64,000 bases of DNA from Hydractinia symbiolongicarpus (GCF_029227915.1 NC_079878.1:10664001-10728000), one strand, 5' to 3'; shown: positions 8,789-22,406, counted from the stretch's first letter. Translations and numbers: made by a program. Notes: a model not told the origin generated them from the sequence alone.

Positions 8789-11364
8789 TTTAATTTATTT
8801 TTCAATTATTTACAATAATCACAATATGTCTCTATAATCACACAAGATGAATTATTGTTGTATACTATGTAGGCCTTAAGAGGAACAATAATGATGAATT
8901 AAATCCTGCGATATACAACATTTTTAGCAACCTAATTTGCAAAATTAGATCCCAAAACAAAATTTTTATTTATAATATCTCATAGAAGTTTCTCTCCTAA
9001 AAAACATACATTGTTCTCTTGCTAACTATACATAGACACATTATTATTCTCTCATCATAGTAGCTATAGCTAGCCATCTTAATTTAATTTCATACATTGT
9101 TCGTTTTTCTATCAAAAAATAACTGGACTAATTCTAATTATATCTGTTAGCTAACTATTCTGCAGTTAATCTAGCTTAATGAATCACTGCATAGCTATAT
9201 AACATTAAACACAAAAATCTGTCAGTTTTCTCTCTGCTAACTATACATTTATAATGGCGGAATAGGATAGCTTTGAAATTCATAATGGCTCTCGTGACTC
9301 CTTGTTGCAGGTAATTTCCAAATAAAACTGGCAAGAATCAAAACAGGTATTCGTGAGGCCACAAATCAAAACCAATTCAACTGATATTACAGACACTTGA
9401 TTAACATACGTGAAAGAAATTTTTCAGTTTACAACATGCCAGAAATTCGCATCCGAATCCATACACAGAGCTAACAAACACAAAAAATGGTGTTTTTTGC
9501 ACGTTTTAGGTCAAGTTTGTTACTTTAAATGCGACTAATCATGCACATTGTAAAGAGAAAATTAAGATTTTCTCCTGAGCAAACGATCTGGCCACAGCGT
9601 ACATGGTTTAGATCAATTACCTTTAGACATGAATGCGAAATATTTTACAGAATGTCTGTTTTACACATTCCTCATTTGAAAACAATGAAAAAAAAGGGTG
9701 TGATCTTGCAGTGATGTTTTATATTGAAACTCCAATCATATATGAATATAAAAAATAAAAACGTACATCGAGCTTGTCAAAATATATCTGCGAATAATAC
9801 TTTCAAAAGCTAGGCACTTTTATGGAAAATATCGTAAAACCACGAAATTTGCAGGTTAGTCACGCGGGTGAAGCCCGTTACTATGACGTCACAGTGGGAG
9901 AAATTGTAACAAAAATTACCGCCGTGAATCCCAGACTTAATTTATTGGAAAAAAACAGTTATAAACACTCTTTCTACAAAAGACAAAGGCATTACAAACT
10001 TGTCAAAGTTATTTGGTTAGTTTCAAATTCTTAACCCATACTAATTTTTGCTGACGTCAGCACACCCCGTTTTCCCGAATTTTAGCACCTTAGCGGGCTG
10101 TCGTGTGAATTGTTCCGAAATTGTTCAGACATGGCAGAAATTGCCAGTAGCGCATTTTCGACGCTATTCACCTGGCCTACACATCTCCCAAAGCGAAGCT
10201 TTTGCAGCCTGCCTGCAGAGTTTTGACAAGTTTTGACAGTTCGAGAAATAGCTTTTTCCAATAATATTACGATTGAAGATACAATTTACGCACATATAAA
10301 ACTGTTCCAACGATACGAATAACAAAAAATGAATTATTTTGATGTTAGGGTTAGGGGGGAAGCTCTACCATGTTTCCGCCATTACGTTAGTTCCGCAAAC
10401 ACTCACTTTCGTTTTTTGATAGAGGAAAAAACATTTTCCTGGGTCGAAGATGCCAAACACTTTATTTTTCCTCCTTCGTGGGAGCGACCCTGTTGCTTTT
10501 TTTAAAAAAACATTGCGTCATTAAAAATCGACCACGGGAAATTGTTAAAAAATTGAAAACAAAATTTAACCTTAACCACGACTATGACTTTATTAAACAA
10601 ATGGCTTGTGTTATTTTGGTAGCCAATCTTGTTTGGCTCTTTTTTCTTCCCTTTTTTCAACTATTGATAATTACTTTCGTGGAAGAGAAAATTTTTCTTC
10701 TGTTGACTTTCTTATGTTTTTATCTCCCCTTCTCCAAAGGCTGATTTTATTATAGCATATTTAGAGGTTTTATGAACTTAAAAACATCATGATGTGCAGC
10801 CATGTTATTTCAGACAGTCTAGGAAAGTTTGAAGAATGTATTTATTCCAATATTCAAGAATGCTTATACTTTTTAATTGGTTAGCTAAGATATTGTTTTA
10901 ATGACTTCTTCCAGGAATTAACTTTCATAATAGGCAAGTGTTGATTATTTAAGAAGGACCTAAGAAAGCGTACCAAGCTATCATAGAATGCCATCAATGA
11001 TAAAAAATCACATGATTTTAAGGATTAAGTGATTTATTTTTCAACTTTAAATTAGAATAGAAAAAGGTTGTGAAAACTTTTTCAAATGTAATACTGAGAA
11101 AATAAACTTTTGCGATAAAACCTTTTTAATTTTTTTGGCGGGCCTAACTTTAACGATTTCGACAAAAAATTGTGAAAGCTTCTTTTGCACAAATGTTTCT
11201 TCTTTTAAAGTAGACTAAACTAAAAATGAATTGTAGCTAAAGTGTATACTGTTGTGTTGTCCTTACTGACTTTTTTGGAAAGTTGTTGAATATTGTACAT
11301 TTCATACTCCTTAGAAAAAGAGCTTATTATTAATATTAAATTGTTGATTTTGCATTGTTAAGAA
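8789..11364. other. Intergenic region, no gene identified
   Basis: About 2.6 kb of AT-rich sequence between the divergent 929-aa gene and the CD225 gene. It holds both upstream regions. Short open frames (9529-9714, 9822-10034, 10478-10744) lack coding character or splice support. No RNA gene or clear repeat was seen. Confidence 0.6.
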
Positions 11365-14300
11365 ATGGAAAAACAAGGTATGTAAATTTAAACAAGTGTA
11401 TATAATTTAACTTTTGTGAATCTTGTTTTAAAAAATGCAATAAGTGGGTTTATTAGTTTATATATCTGTTAGTTGCTAAAATATACGTCACTTCATTTCA
11501 TTCCATTTCATTTCATTTATTATATACCTGTCAACTGTTTTTTATATACAAAAAAAACTAAATGTTCCGTACAACCGTGCAATACCTGACCGATATTCCA
11601 CACTTGTTTTGGTATTTTAATTTGCAATGCAATGACTTCTGTAAAACGTTCGAATCATCAATGCAATGATACAACACAAAAACGAAATCAAGATATTGTT
11701 ACTCCCTTTAATGGGCCTTCTATTTGCCAAAAATGCAATAGAAAAATAAAAAATGTCTAACAAAAAAAGAGATTTTAGGTACATAATAATGCATATATTG
11801 CATGTCTGTTTGTCGACTATCAGATTTATCCACTTTTGATGAGGCAATATTGCTCACCTTGAGTGGATAAATCTTGATCTTCAACGAACGGTCCTGCAAT
11901 ATCTGCTTATTACTTTTGTGTCTGACGAACTGACAACAATGCCCGAGCAAAACATAAATAATGGCTAGTAATTTTTTAATACGTCACTATTGAAAAATGA
12001 TTAGTAAATAAAAAATGATAGATTTTTCAAAACGCTGATGGACGCCCAAAAATATAAGTCAAAAATGGAATGTCTGCAAAGTTACCACTGAAAACACTTT
12101 TTGCTACCAGTTATGAAAATTAAGACCATCTTTAAAACATACCAAGCCAAGTCTGGGGTTAGAAGCAGACATGTACAGGGTTCAAATTATCAAATTGAAA
12201 TACTGTCTTAGAAATTGTTAAAATTGCAATCTCATTTCTCATCAATCATTTGTATCATCTATTTTACTAATGGTTGTTGCAACAAAAAAACATTAACAAC
12301 GGATTAATGGCAAGTTCCCTACAGTGCTTCCAGACAATAGCTGCAAACTGAATATGGAATTTATATTTTACAATTCAAACCCAATTATGTAAACTAGATA
12401 GATAAATAGGTACTATGCATTATAATCTTGATATTATGTTGGGAACAACGCATTTTAAAAAATTTACACCGCATTTTGATTTGCTAACTGCCCTCACCAT
12501 TTTAAAAATGTGGAAAATCCACCTCTCCCTGTTATTAGACCCCTTGACCTGCCATAATTATGTTAAATTAAAGTATAAAATAAAATAAAGTGTGCAATTT
12601 TCAACGAGTCAGACATACCAAAATTAACAGAGTGAAAATCCACCCACTTCAATTTAATAAGGTTCTCCCAAACTATAGATTTGAGAAAAGTGATCTCTCT
12701 CCCACCTTAATAACCTGCCTTATTAAACCCCTCACCCCCTTCTAAATAACCCCACCTTCTCAACCTCCCTGCAATTAAGTTGTCATGAGTAATATATTTA
12801 AAATAACGCGAATTTAATTTTAAATAAATATGAATCGCAAAGCCGATGTTAGGAGTGTAGGTAGACAACCAATAGTTATTGTATTGTGCCCATCTCAGAC
12901 ATTTTGTTATGAAATGCCCTTTCTAAAATAAGTTTTTGTTGACCAAATATATACAGACAATAGGGAAGGGGGGTGTATATAGTACGAAAATTTATTTTTT
13001 CATATATGTTTATATATGTTTTTTATATGCAAGTAAAGAAAACAATGGTTTGTATTTTCTAAACTAATAGTTTCATGCCGCCACACAGTTTTATATGCAA
13101 AAATTTGTGTTTCTTACCATGTGTGATAAGTTGTCCAAAATATGTGTAATTACATGTTGTTCTCAACAATTTCTTTTTTCTTCAGGACCACCTCCTGATT
13201 ATCAGCCACAATGGACTGCAGGCCCAGAACCACAACCTACAGATCCAATAAAAGGTCAGCCTGAAAACCCACAGTTCCAAGCTGGTCAACCAATTCAACA
13301 ACAACCCCCAGGCTATCCCCCAAACCAGGGTTATCCCCCACAACAACAAGGTTATGCCCCACAACAACAAGGTTATGCCCCACAACAAGGATATCAACAG
13401 GCTGGTGGTTACCCCCAAGGATACCAACAACAAGCTTATGGCTATGTAAGATTATTATTGCATTAGATTATAATTTTCCAGCTGTGTACTAAACCTAATG
13501 TATATGCAAAACCTTAAAGCAGTTTAAAAAGCCGTAAAATTTACAAGAAAACAATTGAATCAACATTTGTGTAGTGTAGCTCTGATACCTCCTACTTCTT
13601 GGTAAGTTATTCTTAAAACGTAACATAAAAAACTTTTTTTTTGAAGGCATAAAAATTTATCCTTAAATGTTTTTCCTTAACTTCAGTTGCTTCCCCTCCA
13701 CCTTATTGGCATAATCTGTGAAAAGCGACGAATTTCCGTCACTTTTAACCGACGAAAAGTTTTAACCCCCTCTCAGAAGAAAACAGTTTTTTTTACTTAT
13801 ATTTGACAAAACAAACGCTAATCAATAATAATAAAATCTTTTTTTTCATTTCCAAGTCATTCTTCGCTTTCCTCTTCCTCTTCTTGTACCTCAGTACTAG
13901 TACTTTCTATTTCAAGGTCAATTTTAAAATCACTATCGTCAGAGTTTTCGTCGTTTTGAATAATCCCAGTGAAATCATAAAAATCTTTCATTGTATCTCG
14001 AACCCATCGCTTGGGACAGGATTAAGTGATGGCTTGTAGTTTAACGACTTTACATTACCTGTGATTTTTTTCATTCTTTAGTTTAATGAAGAAGTAAGTG
14101 AAGCGGGAAATTCTTCTCGACACATGACCAACGGTTTTCCATCTATCGAAGTATCTTTCTTGTGCTTTTGCTGCACAGGCATATGGATCAATTTTATATT
14201 GGATCATGATATTCCCCAAGGTCTTGTTTTAAATCTTGACTAGTCCCCTCTCTCCCGTGTACCTCCTGGGAAGTATACATTTTCATTGAAGGGGGCAAAA

Positions 14301-17300
14301 AATGTCCCAATCAAAGGGCTTGATGACAAAAGACAAATTACAGCGCCTTTTGTTGTTTCTGCCACTAGTGATTTTTCTACCTGTGCAGTTTATTTATCAA
14401 GGGTAGTCGAAAAGATGTTTACCAAAATATGCATTTTCGACCAATTTTCATGTCACGTATACTCCAAATCATTGGTCTAATTTAGAAAAGTGTAAAGATC
14501 TATTTAAAATAATCATTTTCCCATATTTATCTGCCAAAAAGAAAGAGCTTGGTTACCCAGAAGAACAGTAGTCCTTAATTATCATTGATACTTTGAAAGG
14601 TCAAGACTACGACGAAAAGAAGCGATTATAAGCGAAAAACAATTGTGAATTGGTTATAGATTTTTTTATTCGGGATTTATTCCTATTTCAACGTCATTAC
14701 GTTACTTTTAAGGTCTACCATTTTTATCTATCCTAATTTACAAGTTATAGGAATTCTACATACACTATTAGTTATGCTTCCATACATTTTAAGAGAAGTT
14801 TTTTTTTGCGAGAAGAAAAATTCCCGACTTTCACGAATTATCCTCGCATTTGCGAAGTTAAATTCTCGCGAGAAATTTGATTTTTTAAAACTTTTAACTT
14901 TCTTCAACAATCAAACATTTTTTTATGTTAGATTTCAATGGAAAAAGTTCTCCCTTTTCATCTTTACTGTCATTCACCTTGATTGTAATGGGAAATTTCT
15001 GAAAATACTGTTATTTATAATTAATGGGAAATTTTTGAAATTACTTTACTAAAAAAGTTAGATTTCTCCAAGATCTCGCAACATAGTGACATCTAAATAA
15101 CTTTGCCGAAATTAAGAAACATATTAAACAAACAGGAGAAATCCAAGGCAAGAAAACAAGTTTTTTTTGTTATCGTGCATTAGCTTATACAAACTATCGT
15201 CGGTTGAAGATTATCGAAAATTTTGCCTGTTTTCACATCATTTTTCATCTTATTTCTCAACATCATAGTTGTATGAAATGCCATTTGTAGTATTTCTGAA
15301 CATCAAAAAAAAATGGCTCTTTTAAATCATCATCATCATCATCATTCTCGGCTTAACGTCCGTTTTCCATGCTAGCATGGGTTGGACGGGGTATATTAAT
15401 GACCCTCTTCCAATCTGATCTAGACTGTGTTAGATCTAAACTCAACTTCCTCTCTATCAAGTCTGTCCTTATAACCTCCTGCCAAGTCTTTCTCGGTCTG
15501 CCTCTGGGCTTTGCCCCAGGAACTATCAAGTCTCTACACTTTCTTACCCAATTATCCTCCTCCATTCTTTCCAAGTGCCCCAGCCAATCCAATCTTCTTA
15601 TCTGGATAACATCTTTAATTCTACGGAGACTTAGCCTGCTTCTTAGCTCATCTGAACTCTTTCTGTCTCTCAGACTGGCATTACACATCCACCTAACCAT
15701 TCTCATATCATTCCTTTCTAAACGGTCAAGATCTTCCTGCTTCACTGCCCATGTCTCACTACCGTACAACATAACACTTCTTACACAGGCCTCATACAAC
15801 CTTCCTTTTACCTCAATTGACAGGACTCTGCTAGTCAATAAAGGAAGTAACTCTCTAAACTTTTTCCAAGCAGAACCTATCCTGCAAGTAACACTTCTTC
15901 CAACACCCCCTTCACTACCCAACATATCACCTAAGTAACAGAAGTTCTTAACTATCTCTAACGAGCCACTGTTGTACATCATTAAAGCTGGAAATACTTC
16001 ATTCTCTATAATCTCACCTTTGCAACGCTTGCATACAAACTGTATGCCAGCTCTTAACCTTCCACTAATACTACTGCACTTCTTATGTACCCAATGCTTG
16101 CAAGTCTGACAAAAAATTGAGTTACTACCAACCCCTTTCCTGCAAACTCCACAAGGCCACTTTCCAACTACAAGGTCACACTTGGCTGCAATGCTACTTA
16201 TCATGACTTTAGACTTTGCTGTGTTTACCTTCAGCCCTTTCTCTTCTAGTCCTTTCTTCCACTTCTCAAACTTTTCAACTAATTCTTCCATCGACTCTGC
16301 TATGAGAACCAAATCATCTGCATACAATAACTCCCATGGACAACCTGTTCTGAACTCCATCGACAGCGCTTCTAAGACTAGAATAAACAACAAAGGACTA
16401 AGTACAGAACCCTGATGTACACCAACATTTACACTAAATTCATCACTACGTGAATCGTTAATCCTGACACGACTTCTAGCATTGCTGTACATAGACTGAA
16501 CCATCGTAACTAGCCACTCATCCACACCTAATTTTCTCATAGCCCACCAAATAACTTTACGCGGCACTCAAAATCTTTCTCTAAATTTACAAAGGCAAAA
16601 TAGAGATTCTTTCTCTTTCCTAAATACTTTTCCTGAAGCTGTCTGAGTAAAAATATTGCATCTGTAGTGCCACGCCCTGGAACAAAACCAAATTGCATCT
16701 TATCTATATAAATTCTTTCTCTAAGTAACTTATCAATCACTCTTTCAATAACTTTCATTACTTGATCAACCAACTTCAAACCTCTATAGTTACCCCTTTC
16801 TAATGCATCACCCTTGCCCTTGAAACAATTCACTATTACACTCGACTGCCACTCACTCGGAATAGCACCATCCTTTATAATCTGGTTAGCAAGACTTGTA
16901 ATAAGCTCAACTCCAATATATCCAGATGCTTTTACCATCTCTGCAACAATACCTGATACTCCTGCAGCCTTGCCAATCTTCAATTTCCTAATAGCCTCCA
17001 CTACCCATTCTGTCTTGATCTGCATAGCTGGCCCTTCCACGACATCATCATCAGACAAATTATCCTTGTCCCAATCAAACTCAGTGTTAAGCAACCTCTG
17101 ATAATGATTCTTCCAAGCTACCCTTTTCTCCTCCTCTGTGCTAGCCAAAACACCTTCATCATTACGTATACACTTCTCACCTACAATATCTTGATTAGTC
17201 TTCTTCATTTGCTTTGCTATCTTGAATACCTCATTGCGCTGGTCTTCCCTTCTTAACACATCTGCAAATCTGTTTCTCTCTGCTTCTGATTTTGCCTTAT

Positions 17301-18421
17301 ACACTGCTGTACGAGCGCGACGCTTAGCTTCTCAGTAAATATTTTTACTACCACCTGACTTCCACTCTTTCCAAAGTTTCCTCTTTTCCTTTATACACTG
17401 GTCAACCTCATTATTCCACCACCAGGTCTGTCTATGTCTAGCTGGTCCTTTCGTCCACCCACAGGTATCATCAGAAGCTTCTAGAAGACAATTCTTCAAA
17501 GTAGTTCAAGTACTTTCAACATTGTCACTATCACATTGACTATTGTAGGCTAACTGCTGAACTTTTGCACTAAATTGTCTTGCTACAATCTCTTCCTTCA
17601 GCTTCCAGACTTTTCGACGGGGCCTGTACTTTCCCTTGGCTTTTTTGACACTCTTCAAGATAATATCACAAACCAGCAACCTATGCTGGGAAACACACTC
17701 TTCCCCCGATATAACTTTCACGTCCTTCACCACTTTCTTGTCTGACTTTCTAACCAAAAAGTAATCTATCTGTGTCTTACAACCACCTGACTCATATGTT
17801 ATCAGCCTACTCTGTCTCTTACTGAATGATGTGTTGCAAACCACCATGTCCGTTGCCATTCCAAACTCAAGCAATCTCTCCCCTTCCTTATTTCTGCTCC
17901 CAAATCCATAGCCTCCATGCACACCTCTATAACCTTCAGATGACTTCCCAACTTTTTTTAATAAACATATTTTATATAGACACGAAAAAGTGATGTTTAT
18001 TTGAACTGTATGTTTTAGACTGCGAATACTGTTGTCATGCCGGCACCAACTCCATACGTTGGTACTGTTCCTGATAACCACAGTACACTTGCGTGGCTCA
18101 CATGTTTGTGTTGTTGCTGGCCTTTGGGACTTATCTCAATCGTTAAATCCATGGAGGTATTTGATAGCCATATTTTTAACGTTATGATAAATATATTTTT
18201 AATGTTATGGACAGTGTTGATATTGATTGGTGTTATTTTAGGTAAATAACGCGGTTGCGCAGGGAGATCTGTTTCGCGCAAGAAGCGCTTCAGATATGGC
18301 GAAAAAGTTTGGATATGCCGCACTTGGTTTTGGCATTTTCGGTTATGTCTGTACGGCAATCTACTTGGTGATTTACTTTGCTGTGATATATCCGAATATA
18401 AGCAAGAATTATTACGATTGA
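11365..18421 (+). CDS. CD225/dispanin-family membrane protein, four exons, 196 aa
   Basis: Exons are 11365-11377 (ATG and four codons plus one base), 13186-13445, 18019-18156 and 18242-18421. Donors and acceptors are canonical, phases agree, and the sum is 591 nt. The N-terminal ~90 residues are proline/glutamine-rich with repeats of the type GYPPQQQGYAPQQ. Residues ~105-185 form a CD225 domain: PDNHSTLAWLTCLCCCWPLG leads the first intramembrane helix, then VKS, the conserved A..GD...A...S..AKK.. loop, and a second hydrophobic helix ending IYFAVIYP. The clustered cysteines before CWPLG are typical palmitoylation sites in this family, which includes IFITM, PRRT and SynDIG proteins of plasma and endosomal membranes. 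The 13-nt first coding exon is the least certain part, although its phase fits exactly. Intron 2 (4.6 kb) contains an antisense LINE. Polinton copy B begins 588 bp after the stop. Confidence 0.85.
11378..13185 (+). other. Intron 1 of the CD225 gene
   Basis: Begins gtatgt and ends ttcttcag after a long pyrimidine tract. It holds a short (atttc)n-like stretch near 11500 and AT-rich sequence; minus-strand frames at 11617-11950 show no coding character. Confidence 0.7.
15326..17958 (-). pseudogene. LINE (endonuclease-reverse transcriptase), 5'-truncated and broken, antisense in CD225 intron 2
   Basis: The order on the minus strand is the C-terminal half of the AP-type endonuclease (about 17950-17520, with QIDYFLVR and SQHRLLVCDI), a linker with stops near 17330-17500, reverse transcriptase (17304-16537 and 16567-15353), and a 3' tail of ATG repeats (15326-15345). 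RT signatures are FGFVPGRGTTDA, YADDLVLIAE and, near the end, RLDWLGHLERMEEDNWVRKC. A PHD-like finger (CGVCRKGVGSNS, HWVHKKC, CKRC) sits just after the YADD region. A frameshift near 16560 breaks the frame within the AFV.LEK.F.. to VPRKV segment. The triplet tail and endonuclease type suggest an RTE-like clade. It ends about 60 bp upstream of CD225 exon 3. Confidence 0.85.
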
Positions 18422-19003
18422 AATGTAAATATTGAAGTGTAATTTTGAAGTAATATAGAACAGTTAATTTTGTAAGACGAAGATTTAATTACTATACTAA
18501 ATGGCACGATAATAATTTTTATAGACGCCTGATAATTCGATTAAGCGAGGAGTCTAGTATAAAACATCAGGTATTTTTCAAAGATATACTTAATACGAAG
18601 GCTAGATATGATTTGGACAAGTCCGCCTTACAATATTTTTTCACAAACAATAACAAACCTTATTGTTTTTTTCTGGTTTGTTATTTACGAAATCGAATCC
18701 TCGTGTAATGAGAAGTAAGATTGATCATACGTGAATTTTATTTGGCGGGAAAACTACTTCAAACAGCGCTGCACCAATACGTCGTTGTAAAAGTAAGTAC
18801 TATAAATCTTGATCAAATAATTATGTTTTTTTTTTAATTTAGAAAATTGATGTAAATAAAAAATACATTCACTGTATATAAAATACAAGCAATTTCTTTT
18901 TTGTTCTACGAATTAGCCGGTAGAACTTTCAAATTAGCTTCTTTTTTGTCGCCGTTTTTACTATCGAGAATAGTGGAGCACGGAAGGGTACCAGTCTAGA
19001 GTA
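18422..19003. other. CD225 3' flank up to the Polinton insertion
   Basis: AT-rich sequence with no gene. The last ~40 bp (18971-19009) belong to a dispersed repeat that is also present near 63340 and was the integration target of Polinton copy B. Confidence 0.6.
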
Positions 19004-19009
19004 GCGGTA
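19004..19009. repeat. Left 6-bp target site duplication of Polinton copy B (gcggta)
   Basis: The hexamer gcggta is directly before the left terminus and again at 33152-33157 directly after the right terminus. Six base pairs is the length known for Polinton/Maverick integration. The related empty site near 63360 has gcggta only once. Confidence 0.85.
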
Positions 19010-19220
19010 GCTAGTAGTAGTAGGGAGTGATTATAATCAGGTTTTCGCTCCTCCTACACCTTTACCCCCCAAAACCCCGCTTTCACCATTTCCACCACCA
19101 CCTCCATCCCAAAACAAGTAAAAATAAATCATATGCTGATATCAACACAAAATAATATTAAATGATATATAATAGAATATACTAATATTATACAGAATAT
19201 GAGTAAAGGGAAATTCCCTG
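19010..19220. repeat. Left terminal inverted repeat, Polinton copy B
   Basis: It is nearly identical as an inverted copy to 32931-33151. The outer part reads gct(agt)3 agggagtgattataatcagg, then a pyrimidine-rich block (cctcctacacctttacccc), then tttcaccatttccaccacc. The left end has one extra triplet (gct) compared with the right end. Confidence 0.9.
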
Positions 19221-19391
19221 AAATATCCAATCCTTGACCAAACCAAAAAAAAATGCTGGTTGAAATTGAAATCTACCTATGATAAAGATGAGTTGGTTCA
19301 AAAATGAAATCAGTAAAACATATAACACAGTATCAGCACCAGCGACGTGGCAAATTACCACAAAACCAAGAGCTCCGGGTCACTATCAAGC

Positions 19392-22300
19392 ATGGCTGAA
19401 ATCGAGGCTTTCATCGATGAATGTGAGATGAAACGCCTCGATCTGAAAAAGGCGAATTTTGGACGAAAGCCTATTTGCCACCGGAAAGGACTATCGAGAC
19501 ACCAGGAGCATATGAAGGTAAAATAATATTCAAGCACGTACAAGTCAAGATAATTTCTACGAGGGAGTCCCTACTTGGATGTGGCCCATTACCAGATTGG
19601 TTGCGCGGAAAAAGGTGCATTTATAGCTTTGACAAGACGGACGAGAGAACAGACAGCTGGTGCTTCTGGAGATGCCTAGCTGTTCATTACCGGGAAGGGC
19701 GAAAACAGTGCGAAAAGTTCCTCACAAGTCCAGCCCTCAAATTAGCTCGTGAGTACTACGAGGAACCCAAATTAAAGAGGGAAGAGGTAAGGGCCACGAG
19801 GCTCGTGGACTTGGAAGATCGCCAAAAAATTTGAGATTAACATAAGAGTATTTGAGCCAAAGACAAACTCCGACAAGGCCCCATGGCGTCTCGTATATGG
19901 CCAAAATCAATACAAAAAGGGGCTAGACACGATTAATATTGGTATGTTGGAAGGTCATTGTTTCTATATCAAAAAGATGGAGGTCCTAACGCAGCATTGG
20001 GAATGTGAGGTTTGTACACAAAGATTCAACAGATCGGAGAACCTCACATGACACAAGAATAACGAATGCGAAGGTATTATGACCAAGATCATTTGCAAAG
20101 GTCGCCAAGTAGAACGGATGCAGAGTAGCCACAGCGAACAAAAGCCGATAAAAATAATTTCAATCGTACCAAATTTAAAGAAGACCACATTCGGGGGCTG
20201 GGGTACAATCTTGTGACTGCATGGGAGTGCGAAAAGCTTCCCAAGGCTAAGAGGTTATTCACGAAAAAATTTCGACCATATCCCCATTTCATCGTTTTTG
20301 ATTTCGAGGCTCTCCTGGCGGCATTGAACCAGCAGCAAACGCCTGATTTAACATATATATCCGAGCATATCCCCGTAAGTGTAGCCATCCACGATAGCTT
20401 ACAAGAACATCCTACCTTCATTCATGATGAAGACCCAAAGGTGCTTGTGCAAAAATTCGTCGAACAATTGGAGCAGAGACAAATGAGCATTGTGGAAGAA
20501 GTCAAAAAGATGTACCCCAAGCCAGATGATTTCGATATGCTCCCGGAACAAACTCAAAATGCTTGGCACGAATGGATAAATCAGGTGACGGTGATAGCCT
20601 TTAACAGCGGTAAATATGATATCAACATGATAAAGCGGTAATTTGTCGAACGAATTGCGGATGATGATAATATCAAAGTAGCGAAAAAGGATAATGATTA
20701 TATGTTTCTAACCACCTCGAGGTTCAAATTTATCGATATTAAGAATTTTCTCGCACCAGGCTTGAGTTATGAAAAATGGTGCAAGTCATTGGATTGCAAT
20801 CTTGAGAAGCCCGTGTTTCCGCACGAGTGGTTGTCCTGCTACGAAAAGTTGAACCATGTGGGCCCAGTAGATCATGAGGCGTTTTATAGCACACTCAGCG
20901 GTAAAAACACACTCTCACCCGAAGATTACCAGACGTTCAGGGAGTTTTTTAAAAGAGAATGCGTCACGGTGCTGGATTAGTTAGCCGAATACAATATGGC
21001 GGACGTAGTATCCTTTGTTGAAGCCGTGGATAAGACCCGCAACACGTACCACGAGGATGAAATAGACATTCTAAAAGATGCCGTGAGCATTCCGGGTGTG
21101 TCTATGCGCTACGTCCTGAACAAGTCTCTACGAGTAAACCCCGAGATCCAGCTTTATGCTCCGGGTGATCCCTGTAAGCGTAAATGCGAGGCTCGTTGCA
21201 CCAAAGCCCGATGCGAGGATTGTAAACAGGTTCAAAAAGATTGTACATCTTGTACAAAGAACGAGGCGTATGAGCTCCTGCAAACTGGCATGGTGGGTGG
21301 CCCCGCAATCGTATTTTGCAGGTACCATGAGAGTGATGTGACTGGTATTCGCTCACATACTTATACCGAACCGAAAAAATGTAAGACCATCCTGGGATAT
21401 GACGCCAATATGCTCTTCCCTAGCACCTTGATGCAGGACTTCCATTGTGGGAAGGAGAAGCTGGTAAAAATGGTAGACCCTGCTGAAAAAATAGACGATC
21501 TGGTGCGAGACATTCTTGATGGATCACTCTTCGGGTTTGCCCAAGTTGATATTGAGGTGCCTACCGAGCTGCACAACAAATTCAGCGAAATGTCCCCGTT
21601 ATTTGTAGCCAAAGAGATACCCGATGAAGCCATTCCGCAGCATATGCACGAGTATTTAACCAAGACCGGGCGAAAACGTATACCGCGCACTAAAAAGCTG
21701 TTGGGAGTGATGAAAGCTGAGAAGATCCTGCTTTGTACGGATGGTATCTTAATCATGGGTTGAAAATTACGGCTTGTTATCAAATAATCAAGTACTCAAG
21801 GGGTAAACCATTCGCATGGTTCCCGGAAGAAATAGCGGATGCGCGGCGCCAAGCTGATAAGAACCCTGATAAACGTATTGCGGGCGATGCTGCCAAACTT
21901 GCGGATGCTCGAATTTTACTATAATTTTCTCGACAAGTACGTAGATCGTCGAGATTTTGAATATGTGTACATGGATACCGATAGTGCTTATTTCGCGATC
22001 TCTGGAGATAAACTACGTGATGTTGTTCGTCCTGAATTACTCGAGCAGTACGATAAGGATGTAAAAAACTGGCTCGTTACCGATAAATATTCAAGCAGAA
22101 CCGGAGGGCTATTTAAAGAAGAATTCATCCAGAATAATAGCGCTAACAGCCAAATGTTATTTCGTCGAAGGTAAAAATGGCACTAAGTTCTCGTGTAAAG
22201 GTATGTCGAAAAGGCAGAATGAATTGACATGGTTGAGATATATGGGAGCACTGAAGGGAGAGCTTGATAATGCAAAAAATGTGGGCTTCCGCGTATATAA

Positions 22301-22406
22301 CCAGGGTATGGTCACATATCAGCAAAATAAGCTGGGTTTATCGGCTTTTTATGACAAGAGGTTAATGCTAGAAGATCGTATACATACAAAGCCATTAGAT
22401 TTATAA
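19392..22406 (+). pseudogene. POLB: Protein-primed family B DNA polymerase of Polinton, disrupted
   Basis: The frame starts near the ATG at 19392 and passes through several frameshifts and stops (among them near 19440, 19830, 20210, 20641, 20978 and 21763). Recognisable parts in order are an N-terminal region with GCGPLPDWLRGKR and WRCLAVH, a C2H2-like finger near 20000, exonuclease motif I (VFDFEALL, about 20297), exonuclease motif II (IAFNSGKYDINM, about 20605), a cysteine-rich insert (21170-21270), polymerase motif A (GYDANMLFPS, about 21400) and motif C (YMDTDSAYF, about 21970). The motif B block with its NS.YG core is missing: the sequence goes from DAAKL directly to the region before motif C, so an internal deletion near 21900 has removed catalytic residues. 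In an intact element this enzyme replicates the linear DNA from a terminal protein. Confidence 0.9.

Noticed and set aside
13182-13433. Minus-strand ORF rich in LLLWGITLL
   Set aside because: It is the antisense shadow of the proline/glutamine repeats in CD225 exon 2.
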